Source of the DNA: Sphingomonas sp. Leaf33
Lineage (GTDB): Bacteria; Pseudomonadota; Alphaproteobacteria; Sphingomonadales; Sphingomonadaceae
Length of the DNA stretch: 64,000 nt
Reading direction: 5' to 3'
Assembly (NCBI RefSeq): GCF_001421785.1
Contig: NZ_LMLB01000001.1
Span: forward strand, 656,101 to 720,100
The stretch's first letter is position 1. Each line of letters starts with the position of its first letter. The position numbers and the translations under genes were made by a program. Shown piece by piece: positions 15,960 through 24,084 of the stretch. The notes under the pieces were generated by a model, which was not told where the DNA came from, searched no databases, and saw only the letters and a list, made by a program, of their open reading frames with translations.

Positions 15960-18900
15960 GGTCCGACTGCTTTCGTGATCCTACGGCCGAGAAACTCCCT
16001 GGCGAGGTTTTTCTCCTGAGTCTTCATGGCCTTCTGCAGTTCATCCCTATTCGCCCTGAAGTGAGCTAGGCGCCGCGGCACGCGGCTGGCGGCGTCATCG
16101 GGGACTCGCATCCACACGTGGCCGCGCCGGTCGATGCATGCGAGCAGCAAGGTCCATGCGGCGTAAGCCTCGTCGTTCCCTGCAACCGTCCAGTAGGTGC
16201 CCCACCAGTGCCGCGCGAACGCACCGCGCCTCACCCATGCGTCAGCCGCGCGCGTGCGCGAGACACGGAGACTGTCACCCGGCCCGACCGGCCACTCCGG
16301 GATATCCCCGTTCCAGGCTGGGTCAAAGGCTCGGATCCTGCGGCTGCGCTGCAGTTGCCAAGTCACCCCCGAGGATACGTCCGCCTCCACGATGGCTGTC
16401 AGCCAGTCGCCACATCCATTCAGCGCGGCGGCCAGGACGACGTCGAACAGCGCCAGGTCCGTCGTCGCGTCGGACAGCACCCGCTGGCGGATGGCCTCCG
16501 GGCACTCCCGCACCCGGAAGGCGATGTGGCTCATCTTATCTATGCCGGCGTCGCCGACGAATGTGGTTGAAAGGGTCTGTCGGAGTGCGAGCCAAAGCTC
16601 CTCGCCGCGCGGGGGATCGCGTTGGAGCAGCGCCTCGCAAAGCGCGACGTAGAACCCTTCGCTCCGGCGGACCCGACGTCGGAAGTCCGCAGTCGGCTCC
16701 TCCATCCCCTCCAGCCATGCGCCGACCGCAGCCGGCGCATGATCGATGAACGGGATCATGTCCGGCGAGCGGAAGTCCCGCATGTGGAGCGAGGCGCCCT
16801 CCGCCCGCGCCTGCTCAATGCGCTCCTTGGCGGTCTCTACCGCCTTGTCGCGGATCTCACCCCGGCGGTCGACGTCCATCGCGGCGTTCAGCCCCTCGAG
16901 CGAACCATCATCGGGCCCGTAGGCTATCGTCATGGTCACTGCGGCGGGGTCCTCCGCGCGCCGCTCGTCCACGATCGCGATCGCCGAGCCCGGATCCAGG
17001 GGTTCCGGGGCAGGCGCCTCCACTATGTGGCGCAGGATCGCCGTCGCGATCTCAACATCCTCGGGCGATCCACCGCGCGTGGCCACCGCTCTCGGCAGCA
17101 GCCATGGTGCAAGCGACGGGGCCACCTGATCGAACGGTAGTCCAATGGTCGCCGCAGCCACTGCCAGCGAGCCGAAGTGGTCGATCCAAAGCGTCGGATC
17201 CCCGGTCCAGCGCCATCTATCGTCGGCCAGGACACGCCCAAGCCGCCTCGCGTCGGACTCGTAGAGCAGGCGCATCGCAATCCCGCGCCTCTCTTGGTCC
17301 GAGTCGACGACCCGCCCCTGGATCCAGTCCCAGCTCCCGTCGCCAATTGGGGCATGGACCATCGCTAGCAGCATGAGGAGCTGAGACGCGATCGCCGGAT
17401 CGGCGTTGCGGTAGCGCTGGACCAGAGCGTCCACGTCCGGCTCGCTGAGCGGAAGAAGCAGGTCCTCGTAATCGTTATAGACGCTGGAAAGGCCAGCCTC
17501 GAGGATGTGCTCGATGCGTTGGACTGTCGAAAGGTCGACCAGCTCGAGCAGAAGCATGCGGCTGCGGACGTCGTTCTCCGACTGCGCCACCGGCCCGAGC
17601 GGGGCGAGACGGACCTCGCGGGCCGCGGCCCAAACCTGCTCATCCACCAGCAGCAACTGCTCCGTGGATCTGACGGCGGCCATGGCCCGAGCCTCGTCAT
17701 CGCGGCTCGGCAGCCCCGCCAGCTTCCCGCGATGAAGTGCGGCGAGGGCGTCCGGCACCGTCCGGGCGGCCGCCGGGGTGATCTCCTCGAAGCCGTGATC
17801 CTCCATCGTGTGGTAGGCGCCTCGGTCGAGCGTGGAGACGTCGATCGACTGCAGTGCCTGCCGCATCTCGTGCACAAGTGGGGGCGGAGGGTCCAAGCGG
17901 TAATCCGTCCAGAAGGCCTTCGCCCGGTCGACCCGCCGGCGAAGCGGCAAGCGAGTGTCGAGAATGGCCTGGTCGACGTGCCGGCGCTCGAGCGCGAAAA
18001 TACTGTTGGCCGGGTCGTCCAGGTAATCGGCCTCGTAGTCGAAGCCCCGGTCGATGTCGGGATCCCGCTCCACCGCGAGCGCCTCCAGATCCTCATCGCC
18101 GGAGAGCCAAAGCATGAGCGCCGCGACGCGAGCGGGAAGCCAAGCCGCGACGCCGGGTTCGGGCGTCAGGCGAAGCATGGCATCCGATTTCGCCCTCAGC
18201 GCGTCGGCGGTCTCAGCGAAGTCTACCTGATTGAGAAGGCAGATCCACTTGAGCTTCTCCCAGTCGTCATACCGCCGCATGATCGAGACCCTGAGCGCCG
18301 CAAGCTCGAGCACATCGATGGCCTGCACGAGGCCGCCCGGTTCGAGAAGCTGTGCAACTGCCTCGCCGAATTCCAGCCTGCTCCGCTCCACGAGCGTCAC
18401 CTCGTGGCCGAGGATCGTGCGCGGCCCATCGGCGTCGGCCCCGACGCGCGCGACCATCGCCTGCGATCGGGAGCGTTCCTGATCGGGATGGCGGCGGTCC
18501 GGAGGATCGACGTCCCTCGAGATCGTCGACAGCCACCGGACGCAGCGGCCAATCACGCGCGTCCGGCAATCGGAGTCTGCCGGAAGCGCACGCAACGCCT
18601 GGATGGCGAGCGCCTCAGGTGCTCCCGACGACGTCTCGACGATGTCGAGAAGCGGGTCGCAGAGCGGCTGCGCCATGCGGACTACCTCCGACCGATGACG
18701 CTCGGGCAGGTTCTGCGAATGTAGCCAGGCCGAGACCAGCGGGGAGAAAAGGTCATCGCCGCCGGTCTCGCCCGCGAGCTGGATCGCGACCGCAGCCCGG
18801 AGGATCTCGACCTTCTCGTCCAGGCCCGCGATGGGGTCCAGCCAGTCCTCGAGCGCGCGCTGCACGAGATCCCGGTCCGCGAGCCCGCCGCGCTGCAGAT

Positions 18901-20551
18901 GGTCCAGGAGGGCCACACCCAGCGCCTGCGCGACGAGGGCGGACGACAGCTCATAGCCGTGCGAGCCCTGCCGGTTGGCGAAGTCGCTGTCGACGATGTC
19001 GCTCAGGCGGCGGAAAACCTCGGCCTCGCCCAGGTCCGGCCTCCCCACCATCGAACCGATGGCGCCAAGGTCGAACTTCCGCATGCCATTCAGGCGGTTG
19101 CGAGCCACCTCAGCCAGCCATGAGAGCCACTCCTGCTCACCGAAGGCGCTCGTGGCCGGGGCGAGCGTGGTCCTGCCATACTCCCACAGAAGACGGTGGA
19201 TCGTGACCTCTCCGCCATCGACCAGCCGATCCCGTAGGCGCACCACCAGGCTAAAGAGGCGCGGCGTCCGCGCGATCTCCATCAGATCCTCGTGTAGGTC
19301 CGAACGGGTCAGCCCCTCGAGTGCCAGCCGCTGATCGAGCTCTCCACCCGGCGCGTCGTCGAATGGACCCACTTCGACCACCTCCGGCTTCTCAACGAGC
19401 GAGGCGAGCCGGCCAAGGCGTTCGGTGAAATGCAGATTCCGCGTGACCGCGACGACGCGGAACCGCTCACTGAACTCCGGTGCCTGGAAGACCGAGAGCA
19501 CGTCTTTCCAGGGCGCTGACACGAACTCGTTCATGCCATCGAACACGACGGTGATCGCCGGACCCTCGTCCGCCGGCCTCTTGAGCACGCGGTCGAGCCG
19601 TCTCTGCCAGTGTTGCGCGTCGCGAGCGTCCGTCATCTCGTAGAGACGCTCGGCCAGGAAGCGTTTGATCGATGTCCGGGACACGCCCGACAGGTCCGAT
19701 GCGAAGCGCGAGGGGACGAGGATGACGATGGGCTGCTCGTCGAGGCGCTCCACAAGCCAGTTCAGGGTGGCCCAGGTTTTGCCGCTTCCCTGAAAGCCCA
19801 TGACGACCGCGGGTGCGTCGGCCGCCGACCTTCCCGCCCACCAGGCATCAAGCCCTGCATGAACACCGGCTCGGCGGATGTGCGCATGGGCACCGCCTGC
19901 CGCATCCTGGCCAAGTTCCGACTGCGAGACGCGAGGTTCGCCCCAGATCGACCGCAGCCTCACGTGACTGACGTCACGGAGACGGTCAAAGCCGAGGTTC
20001 CAGGCTTCCAGGTCGCGGCTGAGCGAGGCCAGGGCCGCGCAGCCATCGCTCTTCAGCGCCCGGGCTAGGGCACCGGCGTCGCTCGAGACCATCTGATCTA
20101 GCACGGACGGGGCAGCAGTGCAGAGCGCCGCAAGCGCTGGGAAGCCGTCGGACTTCCAGTCGATCACGACGATGGGAACCCCGGTGTCGTCGCTCTTCCG
20201 AAGGAGTTTCTGCTCGAGTTGCTCCGGCGCAGGACGGGTGGCGACAAGGAACCACGCTTCCAGGGCGTGGTCCAGTCCGAGCGCGTCGTCCACCTCGCCG
20301 AGCAACTCGCGGTCGCTGAGACTAGTACTGTCGGCGTAGCGCTTGGTCTCGATACGGAACCGCCGGCCCCTGCGTCCAGCCGGGCCTGCATCGCCGCCAT
20401 GCTGGAAGCCGGACTTCGCCACGGCGATCCCAACGTCGAGAAGCTCGGAGATGAGCGCCGCGGCCACCTTCTCGAACTCACCCGGCGTCAGCGACTGAAG
20501 TCTCGCCCTCAGGTCTGCAAGCATCTCATCGGTCGTGGGAGCCGTCGCCAT
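15944..20551 (-). CDS. Giant nuclease-ATPase (Mrr-like domain + STAND/NACHT-type NTPase)
   Basis: A 1535-residue protein. Residues ~20-135 look like a restriction-endonuclease fold of the Mrr type: SGFQHGGDAG (Asp 54) then RFRIETKRYA (Glu 68-x-Lys 70), a D...ExK site. A P-loop follows, GFQGSGKT (252-259), with Walker B ITVVFDGMNE (333-342), an arrangement typical of STAND/NACHT sensors. The remaining ~1100 residues are helical with no named domain and probably sense a ligand. In Avs-type and related systems, target binding drives STAND oligomerisation and activates the N-terminal nuclease. By analogy this is a DNA-degrading sensor. It is first in an operon with the small ORF, RT and polymerase. 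The start ATG 20551 is unambiguous. Confidence 0.82.
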   Translation of the reverse strand: MATAPTTDEMLADLRARLQSLTPGEFEKVAAALISELLDVGIAVAKSGFQHGGDAGPAGRRGRRFRIETKRYADSTSLSDRELLGEVDDALGLDHALEAWFLVATRPAPEQLEQKLLRKSDDTGVPIVVIDWKSDGFPALAALCTAAPSVLDQMVSSDAGALARALKSDGCAALASLSRDLEAWNLGFDRLRDVSHVRLRSIWGEPRVSQSELGQDAAGGAHAHIRRAGVHAGLDAWWAGRSAADAPAVVMGFQGSGKTWATLNWLVERLDEQPIVILVPSRFASDLSGVSRTSIKRFLAERLYEMTDARDAQHWQRRLDRVLKRPADEGPAITVVFDGMNEFVSAPWKDVLSVFQAPEFSERFRVVAVTRNLHFTERLGRLASLVEKPEVVEVGPFDDAPGGELDQRLALEGLTRSDLHEDLMEIARTPRLFSLVVRLRDRLVDGGEVTIHRLLWEYGRTTLAPATSAFGEQEWLSWLAEVARNRLNGMRKFDLGAIGSMVGRPDLGEAEVFRRLSDIVDSDFANRQGSHGYELSSALVAQALGVALLDHLQRGGLADRDLVQRALEDWLDPIAGLDEKVEILRAAVAIQLAGETGGDDLFSPLVSAWLHSQNLPERHRSEVVRMAQPLCDPLLDIVETSSGAPEALAIQALRALPADSDCRTRVIGRCVRWLSTISRDVDPPDRRHPDQERSRSQAMVARVGADADGPRTILGHEVTLVERSRLEFGEAVAQLLEPGGLVQAIDVLELAALRVSIMRRYDDWEKLKWICLLNQVDFAETADALRAKSDAMLRLTPEPGVAAWLPARVAALMLWLSGDEDLEALAVERDPDIDRGFDYEADYLDDPANSIFALERRHVDQAILDTRLPLRRRVDRAKAFWTDYRLDPPPPLVHEMRQALQSIDVSTLDRGAYHTMEDHGFEEITPAAARTVPDALAALHRGKLAGLPSRDDEARAMAAVRSTEQLLLVDEQVWAAAREVRLAPLGPVAQSENDVRSRMLLLELVDLSTVQRIEHILEAGLSSVYNDYEDLLLPLSEPDVDALVQRYRNADPAIASQLLMLLAMVHAPIGDGSWDWIQGRVVDSDQERRGIAMRLLYESDARRLGRVLADDRWRWTGDPTLWIDHFGSLAVAAATIGLPFDQVAPSLAPWLLPRAVATRGGSPEDVEIATAILRHIVEAPAPEPLDPGSAIAIVDERRAEDPAAVTMTIAYGPDDGSLEGLNAAMDVDRRGEIRDKAVETAKERIEQARAEGASLHMRDFRSPDMIPFIDHAPAAVGAWLEGMEEPTADFRRRVRRSEGFYVALCEALLQRDPPRGEELWLALRQTLSTTFVGDAGIDKMSHIAFRVRECPEAIRQRVLSDATTDLALFDVVLAAALNGCGDWLTAIVEADVSSGVTWQLQRSRRIRAFDPAWNGDIPEWPVGPGDSLRVSRTRAADAWVRRGAFARHWWGTYWTVAGNDEAYAAWTLLLACIDRRGHVWMRVPDDAASRVPRRLAHFRANRDELQKAMKTQEKNLAREFLGRRITKAVGPWRTP

Positions 20552-20786
20552 CTACGTTAGAAATCCCATTCGGGTCGAACACGCCTTCACTGTCTGCTAT
20601 TCGATCAGACGCGGTGCAACGCCTTTGACCCTCGAGATCGGAATTCCTCGATCCCACTTCGGGCGACGCCGGCGTCAGATGCGCACGAGGGACGTCAACA
20701 AGGTTGCTTGGAACATCGAGCGCAGGAGAAGTCGAGAATCTCACGGCGCGCTTTCCTGTTTAGGGAACATAGCGTAAACACGGGAA

Positions 20787-21551
20787 ATGATCTGTATCTG
20801 GTGCCTCAACGATTTTTCTAAGCTCTCGCTTGAGCACGGGATTCCCGAGGCGCTCGGCTGTCCGCCCGATTTGGAGCTTCGCGACACCACCTGCGCCGGG
20901 TGCAACAATCGCCTCGGCACGATCGATCAAGTTTTGTTGAAGTCGTTCGAGGCGATCAGTGTGATGTATGGCGTGCCCCGTAAGAAGGGCCGGCCGCCCA
21001 CCATCGACAGCTGGCGCGCGATCAGCAGTGAGCATAGGCCAGGCGGCCCCCACATCTTCATCAACGGCGGCCCCGGCATCGTCGATGTGAAGGGCAAAAA
21101 GCTCTATCCGGCGGCGAAGTCCAATGGCGTCACCGATCTCTGGATGAAGCCGGACGAAGGCAAGCTCGGCTTCAGTATGGAGTTCGGCAACGACCCGCGA
21201 TTCCTGCCCGCGCTTTACAAGATCGGCCTCAATCTCGTCGCTAGAAACTACGGCGCCGCTGCCGCCGCTCTCCCCGACTACGACCATATTCGGGGCTTCG
21301 TGGGCCAGGACAAATCCGTGCCAGCGCTCACAGCCGTGCTGGCGACGGAAGTCATTCCGCGCGCGGTCACGCATGCGTCCGGACCAATCGTGAAGCCGGG
21401 GCGACCCTATCCCATGTTCCAGATCACGATATTGGGTGTCACCCTGATCATCGACCTCGCGCCGGATCAGCTGGGGCTTCGCGATATGCGCGGCGCGGCG
21501 ACGATCATGGGCGAGAGCCTCTATGTCTTTCCGACCAAGCGCGCGGCCTGA
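20787..21551 (+). CDS. CxxC/HNH-like putative endonuclease
   Basis: A 254-residue protein whose N-terminus has an HNH_5-like zinc site: CIWC (Cys 3, 6), SLEHGIPEALG with His 17, and CAGCNNRLG (Cys 36, 39). In the family, the H-I-P-E-x-L-G block supplies the catalytic His and the CxxC pairs bind zinc; the third His of a full HNH is not obvious. The remaining ~200 residues are unknown. It is read divergently from the nuclease-ATPase operon with 235 bases between. Nuclease activity is inferred from the motif only. Confidence 0.6.
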   Translation: MICIWCLNDFSKLSLEHGIPEALGCPPDLELRDTTCAGCNNRLGTIDQVLLKSFEAISVMYGVPRKKGRPPTIDSWRAISSEHRPGGPHIFINGGPGIVDVKGKKLYPAAKSNGVTDLWMKPDEGKLGFSMEFGNDPRFLPALYKIGLNLVARNYGAAAAALPDYDHIRGFVGQDKSVPALTAVLATEVIPRAVTHASGPIVKPGRPYPMFQITILGVTLIIDLAPDQLGLRDMRGAATIMGESLYVFPTKRAA

Positions 21552-21565
21552 TCGGAACGCCGTGA

Positions 21566-22579
21566 TCATGGCGGCGAGGCGAGCGCGCTTTGCCGAAGTA
21601 CGGCGGTCATCCGCCCTTCGGCAGTTTGCGGATGGACGGCGGTGACGATCGCCTCGATCACAGGCGGTTCCAACCCCGCGCGTCCCCAGTCGAGATGGAC
21701 AGGCGCGTCATAGGCGAGCGCAAGCGGCTCCTCGCCTGGCGGCGCCAGTAAGTTGGTCCAGCGGATGTTGGGGCGGGTGCGCAGGTGCGACGGCCACGTC
21801 CCATCCAGTGCGTTGGCCTTGAGCACGATCTGCAGGCAAACCGAACCCATGGTGGTGACGAATAGCATATAGGGGGTGTCCCGGCTGACGGAGGCCCGTC
21901 GCAATAGCGCTGCGGCAAGCAGCGGCGGAGAATTGCCGATGATCGAGAAGGAGATGCCGACGACCATGTGCGGCAGCAGATCGTCGTCGGGTGAACCAAG
22001 CCAGGCGATGATCTTCGTGAAGTTCGGCAGTTCGTCGTCCGGCAGTAGCGCCACCGCCATCTTGACCAGAGCCTTGTAAGCCTTGGCCGGAACGAAGCGC
22101 TCGGTCCCGCCAGAGATGCGGAAGACAAATTCGCCAGTCTTGAAGTTCACGCCGAAATGGTCGCCGAACGGCGTGCCGTTGGCGCGCATCGAGATCGACC
22201 GCTGGCCATCGACGATTCGGTGGCGGATCGATGTGGGGCCGTCTGTGCGTCCGGTTTGGCGCACCTTGTTGCCCTTGCCCTGTGTGCCGCCGACCGTGAG
22301 GATCGCGCCCATGCTCTTGACCAGCGCGTCGTCGAACGCGCCGAACCGCGCATTGCAGGCGTCGCATTCGTCGAGCGAAGTCACCCATTTATTGCCGAAC
22401 GCCTCGGGCAGCGTATGCGCGACGTTGCGAAACGCACGGGGGTCGGTCTCGCCGCAGAACCGGCAACGCCCCTTCGTGCCCAACGTGACGCCCGGCTCGC
22501 CCAAACTGCCCTGGACCATGGCGACAATCGCATAGTCAAAGCAGTCGAGCCTCGCATCAGGGGGCACGGACAGGACCAT
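21566..22579 (-). CDS. CxxC/HNH-like putative endonuclease, related to its neighbour
   Basis: A 337-residue protein with the same motif layout as the gene at 20787: CRFCG (Cys 39, 42), RNVAHTLPEAFGNKW (His 55) and CDACNARFG (Cys 72, 75). The two genes converge, with 14 bases between stops. Similarity beyond the zinc site is limited: TKIIAWLG and LPHMVVGISFSIIG here have only loose counterparts there. They look like diverged paralogues or independent arrivals of one family. The function may be DNA cleavage, but this is unproven. Confidence 0.6.
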   Translation of the reverse strand: MVLSVPPDARLDCFDYAIVAMVQGSLGEPGVTLGTKGRCRFCGETDPRAFRNVAHTLPEAFGNKWVTSLDECDACNARFGAFDDALVKSMGAILTVGGTQGKGNKVRQTGRTDGPTSIRHRIVDGQRSISMRANGTPFGDHFGVNFKTGEFVFRISGGTERFVPAKAYKALVKMAVALLPDDELPNFTKIIAWLGSPDDDLLPHMVVGISFSIIGNSPPLLAAALLRRASVSRDTPYMLFVTTMGSVCLQIVLKANALDGTWPSHLRTRPNIRWTNLLAPPGEEPLALAYDAPVHLDWGRAGLEPPVIEAIVTAVHPQTAEGRMTAVLRQSALASPP

Positions 22580-22592
22580 TCTCCATCTTCAT

Positions 22593-23930
22593 CTATGTCG
22601 TGGCAGCGGCGCCGAATCGGTCGCGGCGCGGCAACCGAGATCTGGGCTTTTCGCGCGAGCGGTTCGCGCGGCGAGCGACCGCGGCCTCGCGGATCGCCTT
22701 CTCGTCTTTGGCGATCGCCCGCTCGGACTGCGCCAGCGCGCGCGGGATGCGGTCATGCAGCTTGCTGAGCGCCATCAGTTGCGCAATCTTGTCGAGCGTC
22801 CACGAAGTCGGAAGCAACAGCATCGTGATGTGCATCAGGCTCGAGGCCAGATTCTGGCCGGGCTCGACAAACCCTACATTGCTGGCGCCCGCGATCACGG
22901 CATAGTGGCGGTCGAGCGAACCAAGTCGATAAGCGATGCCCTTGGTGCTCGCATGCACATTATGGCTCGCCATCTTGTAGTGCGATCGCATCATCGCCCG
23001 GCCGGCGGCATCCTCGATATTGCTGAAATTGGGTCTCGAGTTGCCCAGATGCGCCGCGACCCAGCCATAATCGCCGCCGAAATCCTTGCCGTAACGACTG
23101 ATCGCATCGGCATAGTCGCGCTCGATCCGCGCGGCCGCCCTTTTCGAGAACGGCGCATAGCCGAGCTTCGGATGGCATTGCTGATACTGCCCGAGACCCT
23201 TTTTCGCCTCGATGATCTCGTGGACGAGATAGCGTTCGGCTAGGGCTTCGCCGCCATCGCCCAGCACCATCGCGACGCAGGCGACCTCGTGCAGCGTGCG
23301 CCACCGCGCCATTGCGCCGTCGGCATAGCCGTTCTCCATCAGCACCATGATCTCGGACGCGATCTGGATGGCGCGGACATGAAGGTGTGAGAGCGCTTTG
23401 TTGAGATGGGCGCGACGGCGCGATGGCGAGCGACTGGCCCGACGATGAAAATCGGTGCCGATGTCGCGCGACAGCTCGATCAGCATGCGAAGCGCGTCGA
23501 AGCCTTTTCCCCAGCGCACCTGAAGGTTGAACCGAAACTGCTCCATCTGGATGTCCGTCGCCTCGCGCCACGCCGCCCAGTCGCGTTCGTATTGGCGCAA
23601 CATCCTGACCGCAGCGACCTCAGCCGTGCCGTGGATCAACTCAGGTATCGTTTCACTGATTTTGTCGACAAATTCCTCCGCGCGCGCGAAGTCAGCGTCG
23701 GTAAATTCGAGCGCGATCTCCTCGTCGGTCTCGAATTCAAGGACATCCCCGTCGTCGCCATCCTCTTCGTCAGAGCCGGCACCAAGCAGTCGATCGACGA
23801 TCTGCTCGACCAGTTTTTTGTTCTCGGCGTGCCCGGCTGCCTTGAGCTTGTCGCGTACAAGCTCCGTCGCGATGATCCGCGGCATGGTCGCCAGTTGCTC
23901 TTCAAGCACGGATTGCAACGAACCCATCAA
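22593..23930 (-). CDS. DUF5677-like protein
   Basis: A 445-residue helical protein. The middle region, HLHVRAIQIASEIMVLMENG, ADGAMARWRTLHEVACVAMV and later MASHNVHASTKGIAYRLG, resembles DUF5677, a domain of unknown function that often turns up in defence and mobile islands. An acidic stretch (GSDEEDGDDGDVLEFETDEE) precedes it, and the C-terminus is strongly basic (REKPRSRLPRRDRF). It starts 13 bases after the gene at 21566-22579 begins, in the same direction, so the two probably form an operon. Assignment is from remembered motif shape. Confidence 0.6.
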   Translation of the reverse strand: MMGSLQSVLEEQLATMPRIIATELVRDKLKAAGHAENKKLVEQIVDRLLGAGSDEEDGDDGDVLEFETDEEIALEFTDADFARAEEFVDKISETIPELIHGTAEVAAVRMLRQYERDWAAWREATDIQMEQFRFNLQVRWGKGFDALRMLIELSRDIGTDFHRRASRSPSRRRAHLNKALSHLHVRAIQIASEIMVLMENGYADGAMARWRTLHEVACVAMVLGDGGEALAERYLVHEIIEAKKGLGQYQQCHPKLGYAPFSKRAAARIERDYADAISRYGKDFGGDYGWVAAHLGNSRPNFSNIEDAAGRAMMRSHYKMASHNVHASTKGIAYRLGSLDRHYAVIAGASNVGFVEPGQNLASSLMHITMLLLPTSWTLDKIAQLMALSKLHDRIPRALAQSERAIAKDEKAIREAAVARRANRSREKPRSRLPRRDRFGAAATT

Positions 23931-24084
23931 CCGATTCCCGCTGCCTCAAGTGGGATGGAAACGTAGCGGAACGAAAGGGAAACGACAACGGCGTAGCGAT
24001 GCACGCGCCATCGTCGATCATCCGTCAGGAACGGCGGCGCGGCGTTGTCCGCTCAGCGCCCGGACTATATGATCGCGATCGCAA

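Noticed and set aside
17507..18724. Long plus-strand open frame of 405 codons
   Set aside because: Antisense to the giant ATPase in GC-rich DNA. Its composition is Arg/His-rich and shadow-like, while the minus frame shows P-loop and nuclease motifs.
20535..20777. Small plus-strand frame upstream of the HNH-like gene
   Set aside because: It overlaps the ATPase 5' end and promoter region and has no protein-like motif.
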